Shown: positions 50,809 to 59,492, numbered from the stretch's first letter. The stretch is 64,000 nucleotides of DNA from an uncultured Clostridia bacterium (GCA_944354265.1 CALVPX010000004.1:1-64000); one strand, 5' to 3'. The notes: generated from the letters alone by a model not told the origin. Program-made: numbers and translations.

Positions 50809-51288
50809 ATGGTAACAGAACACATTGCAGATAAAAGCAAAACGCCGTTGTATGCTTCACTCGTATTCATAGTATTATGCGTGGCATTGCTTGCCTTTTC
50901 TGTATACGAAATGTTAAATGACAGCGACATTTTTGCACTGTATCTCTTTATTGCAGTTGTCTGTATTTTAGGATTGATAATTTTTACAATTGTCTTAATA
51001 AAGTGGCTGCGCGTTCCCGCACACATAATAACAAAAGTTGGCGACAGACTTTATTTTGACGCGGCTGATTTCACCGCCGATGAAATAGAATACGTCAATT
51101 ATCGCTGTGCAAATCTTCTGCACCGCCACAGCGAAATGGTTATTTTTAATTATGGTACGCTTACGGTTGCCCTTATCGATGGCAGAAAGATAAGCTGCAA
51201 TTACGTTGAAGATGTCGAGCAGGTCAACAGTATACTCTTCACGCTTGCAAAAATAGCAGAACGCAACGCGGCTAGTTCTTCACAATGA
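50809..51288 (+). CDS. Membrane protein with PH-like domain, inserted in pyr operon (2)
   Basis: 159-residue paralogue of the preceding gene: two membrane helices, then a PH-like end with the same pattern (LTVALIDGRKISCNYVEDVEQVNSILF). ATG 50809 is preferred, with AGAGGAAG 10 nt upstream; the in-frame TTG at 50800 sits too close to the site. The pair arose by tandem duplication. They may sense or anchor something at the membrane; nothing in the sequence tells what. Confidence 0.72.
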   Translation: MVTEHIADKSKTPLYASLVFIVLCVALLAFSVYEMLNDSDIFALYLFIAVVCILGLIIFTIVLIKWLRVPAHIITKVGDRLYFDAADFTADEIEYVNYRCANLLHRHSEMVIFNYGTLTVALIDGRKISCNYVEDVEQVNSILFTLAKIAERNAASSSQ

Positions 51289-51332
51289 CAGCATTATCTG
51301 ATATTTCATATCTTAGCAGGAATAAATGACTT

Positions 51333-52244
51333 ATGGCAAATTTAAAGGTAAATATCTGCGGGGTGGAGTTTAAAAATCCCGTAATCGCCGCAAGCGGCAC
51401 CTTTGGTTTCGGCAGGGAATTCAACGAAATTTACGACATTTCCTGCATAGGCGGCGTATCCACAAAGGGCACCACGTTAGAGCCCCGCCTTGGCAACCCC
51501 GTGCCGAGAATTGCTGAGGGGCAGTCGGTAATTCTCAACGCCGTCGGCCTGCAAAATCCCGGCGTAGAGCATTTCATTAATGATGACCTTCAGTTTTTAA
51601 AGGACAAGGGGGTCGTCGTCATTGCCAATGTGGCGGGCAACACCCTCGAGGACTATCAGCTCATCTGCCGCAGGCTCAACGGCCTCGTCGACATGGTGGA
51701 GCTGAATATCTCATGCCCCAACGTTCACGCGGGCGGCATGGCGCTCGGCATCAAGCCGGGCAACATAAGGGAGGTAGCTCAGCTCACTAAAGCCGAACTT
51801 ACAAAAACGCCTCTTATCGTCAAGCTGTCGCCCAATGTGGAGTCTATACCCGCAAATGCCAAGGCGGCGGAAGAGGGTGGCGCGGACTGCATCTCCCTCG
51901 TAAACACTTTCACCGGCATGGTCATAGACCTTGAGCGCCGCAGGCCGGTAATCGCCAACAACACGGGCGGCGTATCGGGTGCAGGCATAAAGCCCATTGC
52001 CCTGCGCATGGTGTACGAGGCGGCTCACGCCGTAAAAATCCCAGTAATCGGCATGGGAGGAATAGCTTCGGGGCGCGACGCGCTCGAATTCATGTGTGCA
52101 GGCGCCAAGGCCGTTCAGGTTGGAACAGCCAACTTTACCGATTCAACTGCTATGCCACGCATAGTACTCGAGATGAACGAGTGGTTAGACAGCCACAACA
52201 TACCCGATATAAACGATATAGTAGATACTTTGCAGCTCAATTAA
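51333..52244 (+). CDS. pyrD: Dihydroorotate dehydrogenase, type 1B
   Basis: 303-residue FMN enzyme oxidising dihydroorotate to orotate, partner of PyrK. Family features are PVIAASGTFGFGREF, NAVGLQNPGVEHF, the catalytic Cys in LNISCPNVHAGG, LVNTFTGMVID, and the C-terminal phosphate motif PVIGMGGIASGRDALEFM. The Cys base marks it as class 1. It lies just before pyrE. Confidence 0.97.
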   Translation: MANLKVNICGVEFKNPVIAASGTFGFGREFNEIYDISCIGGVSTKGTTLEPRLGNPVPRIAEGQSVILNAVGLQNPGVEHFINDDLQFLKDKGVVVIANVAGNTLEDYQLICRRLNGLVDMVELNISCPNVHAGGMALGIKPGNIREVAQLTKAELTKTPLIVKLSPNVESIPANAKAAEEGGADCISLVNTFTGMVIDLERRRPVIANNTGGVSGAGIKPIALRMVYEAAHAVKIPVIGMGGIASGRDALEFMCAGAKAVQVGTANFTDSTAMPRIVLEMNEWLDSHNIPDINDIVDTLQLN

Positions 52245-52257
52245 AGGAGGTATACAA

Positions 52258-52920
52258 ATGTCACTCACTTACAAGCAACAATTCATAAAATTCATGGTCG
52301 AAAGCGGCGTTTTAAAGTTTGGTCAGTTCACGCTTAAGAGCGGCCGCCTCGCGCCCTACTTCATCAATACGGGCAACTACAAGACGGGCGAACAGCTTTC
52401 AAAGCTCGGCGAGTACTATGCCGCATGCATTGCGGAAAATAAGGTGGAGGCCGATACTTTGGTCGGTCCCGCCTACAAGGGAATTCCCCTCGCGGTGACC
52501 GCGGCAGTTTCGCTTTGGAACAACCACGGTATAAACGTAAATTACTGCTTCGACCGCAAGGAAGTAAAGGACCACGGCGAGGGCGGCCTATTCGTCGGTC
52601 AGCAGCCCGCTGACGGCGAAAAAGTGCTCATTATCGAGGACGTAATGACTTCCGGCAAGGCCCTGCGCGAAATTTTGCCCAAGCTTGAACAGCAGGCAAA
52701 GGTAAACGTCGTCGGCATGGTAATCTCCGTCGACCGCATGGAAAAGGGGTTGACGTCCGACCTGTCCGCCGTTCAGGAAGTTTACCGCGACTTCGGCATA
52801 AAGGTCTATTCTATTGTCACCATGCAGGACATTATCGACGCCATCGAGGACGGCATAATCGAAGGCAAAGAATACCTCGGCAAAATGAAAGAATACCGCG
52901 CCCAATACGGCGTAAATTGA
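52258..52920 (+). CDS. pyrE: Orotate phosphoribosyltransferase
   Basis: 220-residue type I phosphoribosyltransferase that adds PRPP ribose-phosphate to orotate. The PRPP motif is VLIIEDVMTSGKALRE (about 122-137); GPAYKGIPLAVTAAVSLW and the flexible loop YCFDRKEVKDHGEGG follow the family. AAAGGAGG precedes the ATG. It is the last pyr gene; carA and carB are not in this window. A strong terminator follows. Confidence 0.97.
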   Translation: MSLTYKQQFIKFMVESGVLKFGQFTLKSGRLAPYFINTGNYKTGEQLSKLGEYYAACIAENKVEADTLVGPAYKGIPLAVTAAVSLWNNHGINVNYCFDRKEVKDHGEGGLFVGQQPADGEKVLIIEDVMTSGKALREILPKLEQQAKVNVVGMVISVDRMEKGLTSDLSAVQEVYRDFGIKVYSIVTMQDIIDAIEDGIIEGKEYLGKMKEYRAQYGVN

Positions 52921-52935
52921 GTTTAATTTATAAAT

Positions 52936-52971
52936 AAGGCCGCGGGCGGATTAAAATCCGCCCGCGGCCTT
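52936..52971. terminator. Bidirectional terminator after pyrE
   Basis: AAGGCCGCGGGCGGATT with AATCCGCCCGCGGCCTT, between the convergent pyrE and deacetylase genes. Confidence 0.9.
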
Positions 52972-52982
52972 ATATTTTGCGC

Positions 52983-53669
52983 TTAAAATGTATAAAACTT
53001 ATATCCGCCCGCCTTGTAGAAGCCGATAATTTCGCTGAGTGCGGCGGCTGTGGAAGTTTTATCGGTAGTGTCGTGGCACAACAGCACAACCGTCTTTCTG
53101 TCCGTCGAAGAACTCTTCGCCGCCTCAACCAATTCCTGCGGAGTGGCGTTTACAATCTCGGCATCGCGCACCGAGGCGTTCCAATCCACATATCTGTATC
53201 CCGCGTCGGTCACGGCGCTTACAAGCTGACTCTTCACGCCGAAGCTTCCTCCGGGAAAACGGTAAATGCAGCTGCGCCTGCCCGTTACCTCTTCAATTGT
53301 TTTGTTGCATTTTTCTATGTCCTCAAGCAGGGCTCGCGGTGAGGAGTATATGCTTTTATAGTCGTGCGAATAGCTGTGCACGCCTATCGAGTGCCCTTCG
53401 TCATAAGCCCGCTTAACAATGTTTTCGCGGTCCTTGACGCTCTTTCCCACAATAAAAAACGTCGCTTTTACGCCCTCGTCCTTCAGTGTGTCCAAAATTT
53501 TTGGCGTCACCCTGTCGCTCGGCCCGTCGTCAAATGTCAGATACACTTTATACGCACTGTCGGCGTAACCTATTCTAATGGGCGAACGGTTTAAAAGAGC
53601 AAAGTAGTGCAGTACTATCGCGCAAAAAATAATCATAAACGCTGTGAACGCGCCTATCCTTCTGTTCAT
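52983..53669 (-). CDS. Polysaccharide deacetylase (NodB-like, membrane-anchored)
   Basis: 228-residue protein with an N-terminal membrane helix (about 8-28) and an extracellular NodB domain that removes acetyl groups from peptidoglycan or another glycan. Motifs: LTFDDGPSD (metal and base Asp), HSYSH (metal His), YRFPGGS. The ATG at 53669 is chosen because an upstream in-frame start at 53738 adds residues out of family. No strong Shine-Dalgarno was seen. The terminator-like stem at 53706 lies upstream. Confidence 0.9.
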   Translation of the reverse strand: MNRRIGAFTAFMIIFCAIVLHYFALLNRSPIRIGYADSAYKVYLTFDDGPSDRVTPKILDTLKDEGVKATFFIVGKSVKDRENIVKRAYDEGHSIGVHSYSHDYKSIYSSPRALLEDIEKCNKTIEEVTGRRSCIYRFPGGSFGVKSQLVSAVTDAGYRYVDWNASVRDAEIVNATPQELVEAAKSSSTDRKTVVLLCHDTTDKTSTAAALSEIIGFYKAGGYKFYTF

Positions 53670-53705
53670 ATCAATATTTTGCGCACATTTCCAAAAAATA
53701 CAAGT

Positions 53706-54096
53706 GCGGGGCGGCAAATTTTGCCGCCCCGCCCCCAAGTTTTTATGATTTTTTAGTTAATTTACAGCTTGAAAGTTGTGTCAATATATAAATAATGTCG
53801 CAAGGCGGAATTCATTTCCGCCGTTAAGCGGCCACAATTTGTCGCGTTAGCGAGCTCGCTTGAGGTGAAGGCGCACAATTATATAAATGAGGGCGCTTTA
53901 AGATTGTGCGCCGAGGACGAACAACGCACTTCTGCAAACAGTGGTCACTCACTGTTTGCGCGTTGTGAGATGAGCGAGCACCTAACAACGTGCGAGCGGT
54001 GACCGAGTGCGGCGTTATCCTTGCGCCGCACGAGAAGGGGCTCCTAAAGCTAACGGCAAGTCGCAGGCGTCGCCAGCCAAGACTTGCGTTAATCTG
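53706..54096. repeat. Noncoding region with several large inverted repeats
   Basis: No gene is seen in 390 bases. It holds a stem GCGGGGCGGCAA/TTGCCGCCCCGC (53706-53732), the second copy of the small hairpin repeat (ATGTCGCAAGGCGGAATTCA at 53795 with GGCGGAA/TTCCGCC), a long interrupted hairpin GGCGCACAAT ... ATTGTGCGCC (about 53870-53910) and another, CAAACAGTG/CACTGTTTG, flanked by AACAACGC/GCGTTGT (about 53925-53970). These may be regulatory RNA folds or accumulated repeats. Confidence 0.55.
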
Positions 54097-54705
54097 TTAT
54101 CTTCTCCAAAAACTTCTGCACCAACTCTTTTTGCCGCAGTGCGGGCACTTGAGCCGCCTCTTTGTCATGGTGTGTGCCCCCATTATGTATGCGGAGGGGG
54201 TGGGTGCAAACTTTGTTCCGCATTCGGGACATTCAAAAATCTCGCTGCTTATGCCAACAATCAGTATCACGGCCACGTTTGCCACCATTGAAAGCATCGC
54301 ACAGACGACAAGCGTTATGCGCAGCCATACGTCTACTGTAGCATATCCTGCACATATCACAGCAAGCCCAAGGCAGGAAATTATTGTAAGAATGAGTGAT
54401 ATAAGGCAAGTTATGCTTTTTTGCTTAGGGCTGCACTTGTCGGCAGTCAGCGCGGCTAAATTTTCCTCGGCCTTCTCAATGTATTGCTTTTCGTCTAATC
54501 TCTGCCCCGAAAGCAACTCGTTTACGCTTATCCCCAAAACTTTGCTCAGCGGCAGCATCAGCCCCACATCGGGCAGTCCTTTGCCTGTCTCCCATTTTGA
54601 AACCGTCTTTTCAGATATGTTCAGCCTTTCGGCAAGCTCTCTTTGGGTCAGCCCTTTTTCTTTGCGCATGGCCTTGATAAATTGTCCCGTCAGTATCTGA
54701 TCCAT
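54097..54705 (-). CDS. XRE-family regulator with membrane helices and zinc ribbon
   Basis: 202-residue protein with an N-terminal Cro/CI-type helix-turn-helix (about 6-62: LTQRELAERLNISEKTVSKWETGKGLPD), a short linker, two transmembrane helices (about 98-121 and 127-150), and a C-terminal zinc-ribbon-like part with two CxxC pairs (FECPECGTKFA, LKCPHCGKKSWC). The membrane attachment suggests a sensor. GAAGGAGGAA precedes the ATG on this strand. It is divergent from the gal locus and may regulate it; that is only inferred from position. Confidence 0.88.
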   Translation of the reverse strand: MDQILTGQFIKAMRKEKGLTQRELAERLNISEKTVSKWETGKGLPDVGLMLPLSKVLGISVNELLSGQRLDEKQYIEKAEENLAALTADKCSPKQKSITCLISLILTIISCLGLAVICAGYATVDVWLRITLVVCAMLSMVANVAVILIVGISSEIFECPECGTKFAPTPSAYIMGAHTMTKRRLKCPHCGKKSWCRSFWRR

Positions 54706-54950
54706 AAATTCCTCCTTCAGGTTCTTTGCTTGGCTTTATTATAGCATTAGCGTGCAAATTTGTACACCCATGCTCCGTAGACTTTGCACATTTATGTCAT
54801 TTTTTAGTAGTAAGTCAGGCTATTATTTTATTTTTTATGGCAAATAGTTATAAAGGCTAAATGTCTCTATTGTTCGCAAAATTTTGAAATGCAAATTAAA
54901 TTTTTTATATAAACATGAAGAAATTAACATACAATCCAACCGCAGGCTGA

Positions 54951-54956
54951 TATAAT
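54951..54956 (+). promoter_or_regulatory. -10 box upstream of the SDR-GalT gene
   Basis: TATAAT at 54951-54956 lies 25 nt before the ATG; no clear -35 at 17 bp (CATACA). AAAGGAG precedes the ATG. Confidence 0.45.
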
Positions 54957-54981
54957 TCAGAAAAAACAAAGGAGTGCAGCA

Positions 54982-56085
54982 ATGCAGGATTTATTGGGTT
55001 ATGAAGGCAAAGTCTGTGTGGTAACGGGCTCTGCAAGCGGAATGGGCAAGGCTACTTGCGAACTTTTAATCAAGCTCGGTGCAAAGGTATACGGCATGGA
55101 CAGGAACGAGCTCGTCATCGACGGCATGGAAAAGTTTATCGCCACCGACCTGTCGAATAAACAGAGTATCGACAGTGCTTTTGCGCAGCTCCCCGACAAA
55201 ATAGACTGCTTCTTCGGCGTTGCCGGTTTAAGCGGAGCCAAGACAAGCTATTGGACGACGTTCACCGTTAATTTTATAGCCAACAAGTATATGACTGAAC
55301 AGTATCTCGAAAAGCGCATGGACAGGGGCGGCGCAATAGTCTATGTCACCTCCTGCGGCGGCCTCATGTGGGAGAAGTGGCAGAAGGAATATAAAAAAGT
55401 CATGAAGTGCAAAACGTGGGACGAAATGGTTGCCTTTATGAAGAAGGTCTCCCCCAAGGACGGCGTAGGCGGCATGGCATATACGCTCGCACACGGCAGT
55501 TATCCCTCCGTCATATGCGAAATTCCCGAATGGAACGGAACGGTAATAAGATTGGTCTCCCGCAACAGAGATGATATAATTAAACTTTCCGAGCTTGTCA
55601 GAAGGGCATGGGTGTGTTATAATAATAAGGAACTCGGCATAATTGCCGAAGATGAAAACGGCGTACACAACGCGATAAGTCCAACGGTTTTAAAAACTGC
55701 GCGCGGTTATGAGATGAATATAATCCTTCGCTCCAACATAACTAGCGAAAAGTATCCCGACGGCGTATTCCACGCCCACCCCGAATATCACGCCATAAAG
55801 AAGGAGAGCATAGGACTCATAGAGGCGCAGGGATTGTTCATATTGCCGGGCAGATTAGAGGAAAAGCTTAAGGTCATAGGCAGATATGTTGAGCAAAAAT
55901 TGCCGCTGCCCCCGCAGTTTGCCGCGTATAATGTGCTTTACGACGCCGCGGTAAAATGCGGTGGGGAGTATGCTTTGCAAAGCGCTCTTGGCATTATCTG
56001 CGCGGAGATACTTAAAAACACCGCCGTTTTCAAGGATAACAGACATACCATAGAATTTTTGAACGGATTGGGGTTTAACAAATGA
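54982..56085 (+). CDS. Chimeric protein: N-terminal SDR half fused in frame to C-terminal half of class II GalT
   Basis: 367 residues. Residues 1-167 are an SDR (Rossmann, TGSASGMG near 15-22, VAG near 80-82, Ser124 in VTSCGG, Tyr167), similar to hydroxysteroid-dehydrogenase-like SDRs, but the YxxxK Lys is missing: the sequence reads YTLAH. From about residue 171 (HGSYPSVICEIPEWNGTV) the protein is the C-terminal part of class II UDP-glucose--hexose-1-phosphate uridylyltransferase: GVHNAISP, LRSNITSEKYPDGVFHAH and IGLIEAQGLFILPGRL. The GalT N-terminal half is absent. The gene is followed by galK (4-base overlap) and galM. So it looks like a deletion fusion, or an assembly chimera; enzymatic activity of either half is doubtful. 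Confidence 0.85.
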   Translation: MQDLLGYEGKVCVVTGSASGMGKATCELLIKLGAKVYGMDRNELVIDGMEKFIATDLSNKQSIDSAFAQLPDKIDCFFGVAGLSGAKTSYWTTFTVNFIANKYMTEQYLEKRMDRGGAIVYVTSCGGLMWEKWQKEYKKVMKCKTWDEMVAFMKKVSPKDGVGGMAYTLAHGSYPSVICEIPEWNGTVIRLVSRNRDDIIKLSELVRRAWVCYNNKELGIIAEDENGVHNAISPTVLKTARGYEMNIILRSNITSEKYPDGVFHAHPEYHAIKKESIGLIEAQGLFILPGRLEEKLKVIGRYVEQKLPLPPQFAAYNVLYDAAVKCGGEYALQSALGIICAEILKNTAVFKDNRHTIEFLNGLGFNK

Positions 56086-57203
56086 ATAAAAATGATTATA
56101 CATACGAAGTATCCGCGGCGGGGCGGGTCAACATAATTGGTGAACACATAGACTACTGCGGCGGCAAGGTTCTGCCCGCGGCGCTGTCATTAAAAAATAC
56201 TGTCTATATCCGTCCCAACGGCACCGATAAAATTAATATCGAATGGTCTACGCTGCCTAATAAGGTATCTATAGATATTAATAATTTAGAAAATTACAGG
56301 CATTTGAAATATGGCAACTATCAGGCGGGCTGCGCGCTCGAACTGCAAAAGGCGGGCCATAAGCTTGTCGGTTGCGACATGTATCAGGACTGCACCGTGC
56401 CCTTCGGCAGCGGACTTTCGTCCTCGGCGGCGATTGAAGTTTCAACGATAGCCGCCCTCGCAACAGTGGCGGGTGAGAAAATAGACCCCGTTTCCATAGC
56501 ATTGATGGCGCAGCAGGCCGAGCATAATTACGCCGGCGTCAATTGCGGAATAATGGATCAGTATGCCTCCGCATGCGGCAAAAAGGATATGGCTATGCTG
56601 CTCGATTGCAAGACGCTTGAATGTGAGTATATCCCCTTTGACCTCGGCGACTACTCACTCGTCATTGCCGATTGCAACAAACCCCATAGTCTTACGGTCA
56701 GCAAATATAACGAGCGCAGGAATGAAACCGAGCGCGCTCTCGCAATACTGCAAAAGCGGTTGGATATTAATTGCCTTGCAGATGTAACGCTCGCGCAGTT
56801 TTCCAAATATGAATATATGCTGCCGCAACCGCTGCGCAAGCGCGCCGCTCACGTCATAAATGAATGTCAGCGCGTAAATGTGGCCGAGCAGGCTCTCCGC
56901 GTCGGCAATATCGAGCTGTTGGGCAGACTTTTGAACCTTTCACATGCCTCGCTGAAAAATCTTTACGAAACGACAGGCAAAGAGGCGGACGCGCTCGTCG
57001 AAGCTGCGCAAAGCCACCCCGCCTGCATTGGTTCCCGCCTCACGGGCGGCGGCTTTGGCGGAAGTACGATCTCTATTGTCAGAAGAGAATATGTCGACGA
57101 GTTCTGCGAATATGTGTTCAAAAGGTACGAAGAAGCAACGGGCTACGCGGCAAAGTTTTATAACGCGCAAATCGCAGATGGTTTAACAATCAAAAAAATA
57201 TGA
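56082..57203 (+). CDS. galK: Galactokinase
   Basis: 373-residue GHMP kinase that phosphorylates galactose with ATP. Motifs: substrate motif GRVNIIGEHIDYCGG at about 9-23, ATP loop PFGSGLSSSAAIE, CGIMDQYASACG and the C-terminal GGGFGGSTIS. It overlaps the upstream chimeric gene by 4 bases and the galM start by 4 bases. The gene itself is intact, unlike its two neighbours. Confidence 0.96.
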   Translation: MNKNDYTYEVSAAGRVNIIGEHIDYCGGKVLPAALSLKNTVYIRPNGTDKINIEWSTLPNKVSIDINNLENYRHLKYGNYQAGCALELQKAGHKLVGCDMYQDCTVPFGSGLSSSAAIEVSTIAALATVAGEKIDPVSIALMAQQAEHNYAGVNCGIMDQYASACGKKDMAMLLDCKTLECEYIPFDLGDYSLVIADCNKPHSLTVSKYNERRNETERALAILQKRLDINCLADVTLAQFSKYEYMLPQPLRKRAAHVINECQRVNVAEQALRVGNIELLGRLLNLSHASLKNLYETTGKEADALVEAAQSHPACIGSRLTGGGFGGSTISIVRREYVDEFCEYVFKRYEEATGYAAKFYNAQIADGLTIKKI

Positions 57204-58194
57204 TAACAAAATCTTACTTCGATACATATAACGGCAAACAGTCATATATTTACGAACTCTCCAACGACAAATTAAAAGTCGGCATAACCGACTTCGGCGG
57301 AGCGATACAGTATTTAAAGGTCGTTACGCCCTCGGGTGAAAAGGGGACGTCTGCCTCGGCTTCGACAACATCTCCGAGTATATAAACAGCGCCACTTATT
57401 GCGGCGCAACGATAGGCAGGGTGGCTAACCGCATTGCGGATGCAAGGTATTGCCTGAACGGCAAAGAATATGTGCTTTCGCAAAACGACGGCAAAAACTG
57501 CCTGCACGGCGGAGCCGACGGTTTCGATAAAAAGTTCTTCCAAGTTAAAACGTGCGGCGATTTGCTCTGCTTAACGCTGACAAGCCCCGACGGAGATATG
57601 GGGTTCGGCGGCAACATGCAGTTTGAGGCACAGTTCAGTTTGGAAGGCGGCGCTCTCAACATTAAATATTTGGCTCAGAGCGATGCAGACACGCTGTGGT
57701 CGCCTACATGCCATGCTTACTTCAATCTCGGCGGCACTATCGGCGAACACATGCTGAAAATCGACGCATCAAAATATACGCCCGCAGGCGAGGGGCTTAT
57801 ACCCACAGGCGAGGTAAACGCCGTAACGGGAACGCCGTTCGACTTCACTCAATTCAAACCCATAGGGCGCGATATGCACGCCGAAAACGCACAGCTCAGC
57901 ATTGCCGGCGGGTATGACCATAATTATGTTCTTAACGGCGGACATGCGGCAACGGTATACAGCCCTGTAAGCGCAATTAAGCTCGATGTATTTACTGACA
58001 TGCCCGGTCTGCAATTTTACAGCGGAAACTTCATAAAGGGCAGGGGTAAAAACGGTGTCCTCAACATGCACGACGGATTTTGCCTCGAACCTCAGTTTTT
58101 CCCCAAGGCAATAAATATTCCTTGGTTTCAGTCCCCCATATTAAAGGGTGGCGAACAGGGCGAACATTTCATAAAATATTCATTTTCATGGTGA
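57200..58194 (+). pseudogene. galM: Galactose mutarotase, broken by a -1 frameshift
   Basis: Aldose 1-epimerase interconverting alpha- and beta-galactose. The frame starting at ATG 57200 ends early after 61 codons; homology continues in another frame from about 57347. The break is at GGGG 57343-57346: one more G would restore the family sequence (GEKGDVCLGFDNI ...). Downstream all features are intact: GATIGRVANRI, NCLHGG, CHAYFNLGG (catalytic His), YDHNY and CLEPQFFPKAINIP (catalytic Glu). Corrected, the protein would have about 331 residues. It may be a real lesion or a homopolymer sequencing error. It is the last gene of the gal operon. Confidence 0.9.
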
Positions 58195-58545
58195 CTGTCC
58201 ATGTTTCTCCTTAAAACAGTGACGGCAGACCCTGCGGCACAGTATCCCCCCATTATTTAAAGCAGTGTCTGCACGGTCACAATTACATAAAGCTATAACA
58301 GATTATGTAACCTTTTATAATGATAAGCGACCGCATATAAGCAACGGGTACAAAACGCCAACAGCAAAGGAAGAGTTGTATTTTAAAAATGTATCTTGAG
58401 ACAGTGGGTTCAGATTGTAAGGATTTTTGCTTTTGCTTTTCGGTTTGAAGCTTTTTTCAAAACTGCTGTTTCAATGACTCATTTTAAAAAGTAGCAAAAA
58501 TGAGGTTAGATCACGTAGAACAAGCTCAAAAATTGCATAAAAAAA
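58195..58545. other. Intergenic region without identified gene
   Basis: AT-rich, no convincing coding frame. It contains GGGTTCAGATTGTAAGG at 58406-58422, a near-copy of the 58575-58592 sequence in the tRNA terminator, suggesting a duplicated or decayed piece. Confidence 0.4.
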
Positions 58546-58598
58546 GAATCACCTTAACGACTGTCCCAACTTAGGGGTTCAGATTGTTAAGGTGATTC
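58539..58598 (-). terminator. Terminator of the tRNA-Thr gene
   Basis: On the minus strand GAATCACCTTAAC pairs with GTTAAGGTGATTC (13 bp, arms 58546-58558 and 58586-58598) and is followed by seven Ts (58539-58545). Confidence 0.8.
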
Positions 58599-58601
58599 AG
58601 A

Positions 58602-58677
58602 TGGAGCTACTGGCCGGACTCGAACCGGCGACCTGCTGATTACGAATCAGCTGCTCTACCAACTGAGCCACAGTAGC
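58602..58677 (-). tRNA. tRNA-Thr, anticodon CGT
   Basis: Read on the minus strand: acceptor stem GCTACTG pairs with CAGTAGC, discriminator T and an encoded CCA (58604-58602). The D-loop has AGTTGGTAGAGC; the anticodon arm is CTGATTCGTAATCAG with anticodon CGT (decodes ACG). The T-arm has GGTTCGAGTCC. Length 76 bases. Confidence 0.97.
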
Positions 58678-58816
58678 ATTTATATGCATTTCGCAAAAAC
58701 ATAGATATTATAAATGATAATTTACTTTTACGCAAGCAATTTTAAATCTCAACGCAAAAAAATATTGCAATTATTTAACTGCACATATTGTATTTCGGAA
58801 AACCGTAAAATAAAGT

Positions 58817-59488
58817 ATGAAAAGAAGTTATAAGTTCGGACTGACAGCAATTGCTGCTGCAGCTGTAGTATTGATTGTTGCAGCTATAATTGCGGCAATT
58901 CCGTCTTGCGATAACCGAATATATTTTTCAGTCAGCTATTATTTCGTCTGTTATAAGAGCGCCGACGACGCCCATTCGGCCGCTTCTGTTTCGTCCACTG
59001 TGCAAAGTTACGGCGGCGCGGGATACATTATCAAAATAGGAACAAGCTACTATGTTACTGTTGCATGCTACTATAATGAGGAGGACGCTCAGTCGGTCTG
59101 CTCATCGCTCGGAAATGAAGGTCTTTCGTGCCGCATGGTTGAAGCTTTAACGGAGGAATACAAATTGCCGGCAAGCTTATCTCAATATAAAAGCAATATA
59201 CACGGGGCGTTGACAGCGTTAGACCAACTCGGTATTATTTTTTATCAGACGGCAAACTCATTGGACAGCGGGGAAATTTCAACTTCTGCCGCGCAGTCGG
59301 TATTGGACGACGCCTGTTCAACTCTGTGCGGACTTTTAAAGAACAATCAGAACAATGCGCTGCATGCTGAAATTGAATATCTCATCGCCCTCGTCGATGA
59401 TATAAGCGGAAGTTATATCTACGCACGCGAAATACGGGCACTTCAGGTTGCAGTCTGCGACGCCATTTTAAATGTAAATTTTAATTAA
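58817..59488 (+). CDS. Membrane-anchored SPOR-like protein
   Basis: 223-residue protein with an N-terminal transmembrane helix (about 8-30) and an extracytoplasmic region. Residues about 35-115 (YFVCYKSADDAHSAA ... GAGYIIKIGTSYYVTVACYYNEEDAQSVC) resemble the SPOR peptidoglycan-binding fold; the C-terminal part is helical. SPOR-like proteins bind peptidoglycan in division or sporulation. TAAAAT lies 5 nt before the ATG at 58817 and no Shine-Dalgarno is visible, so this may be a further, weaker leaderless candidate. It is Ser- and Ala-rich and divergent, so the assignment is tentative. Confidence 0.65.
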   Translation: MKRSYKFGLTAIAAAAVVLIVAAIIAAIPSCDNRIYFSVSYYFVCYKSADDAHSAASVSSTVQSYGGAGYIIKIGTSYYVTVACYYNEEDAQSVCSSLGNEGLSCRMVEALTEEYKLPASLSQYKSNIHGALTALDQLGIIFYQTANSLDSGEISTSAAQSVLDDACSTLCGLLKNNQNNALHAEIEYLIALVDDISGSYIYAREIRALQVAVCDAILNVNFN

Positions 59489-59492
59489 AAAC

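Noticed and set aside
54982..56085. A frameshift or stop between the SDR and GalT parts.
   Set aside because: The frame runs through the junction without any stop, so this is a fusion, not two genes in adjacent frames.
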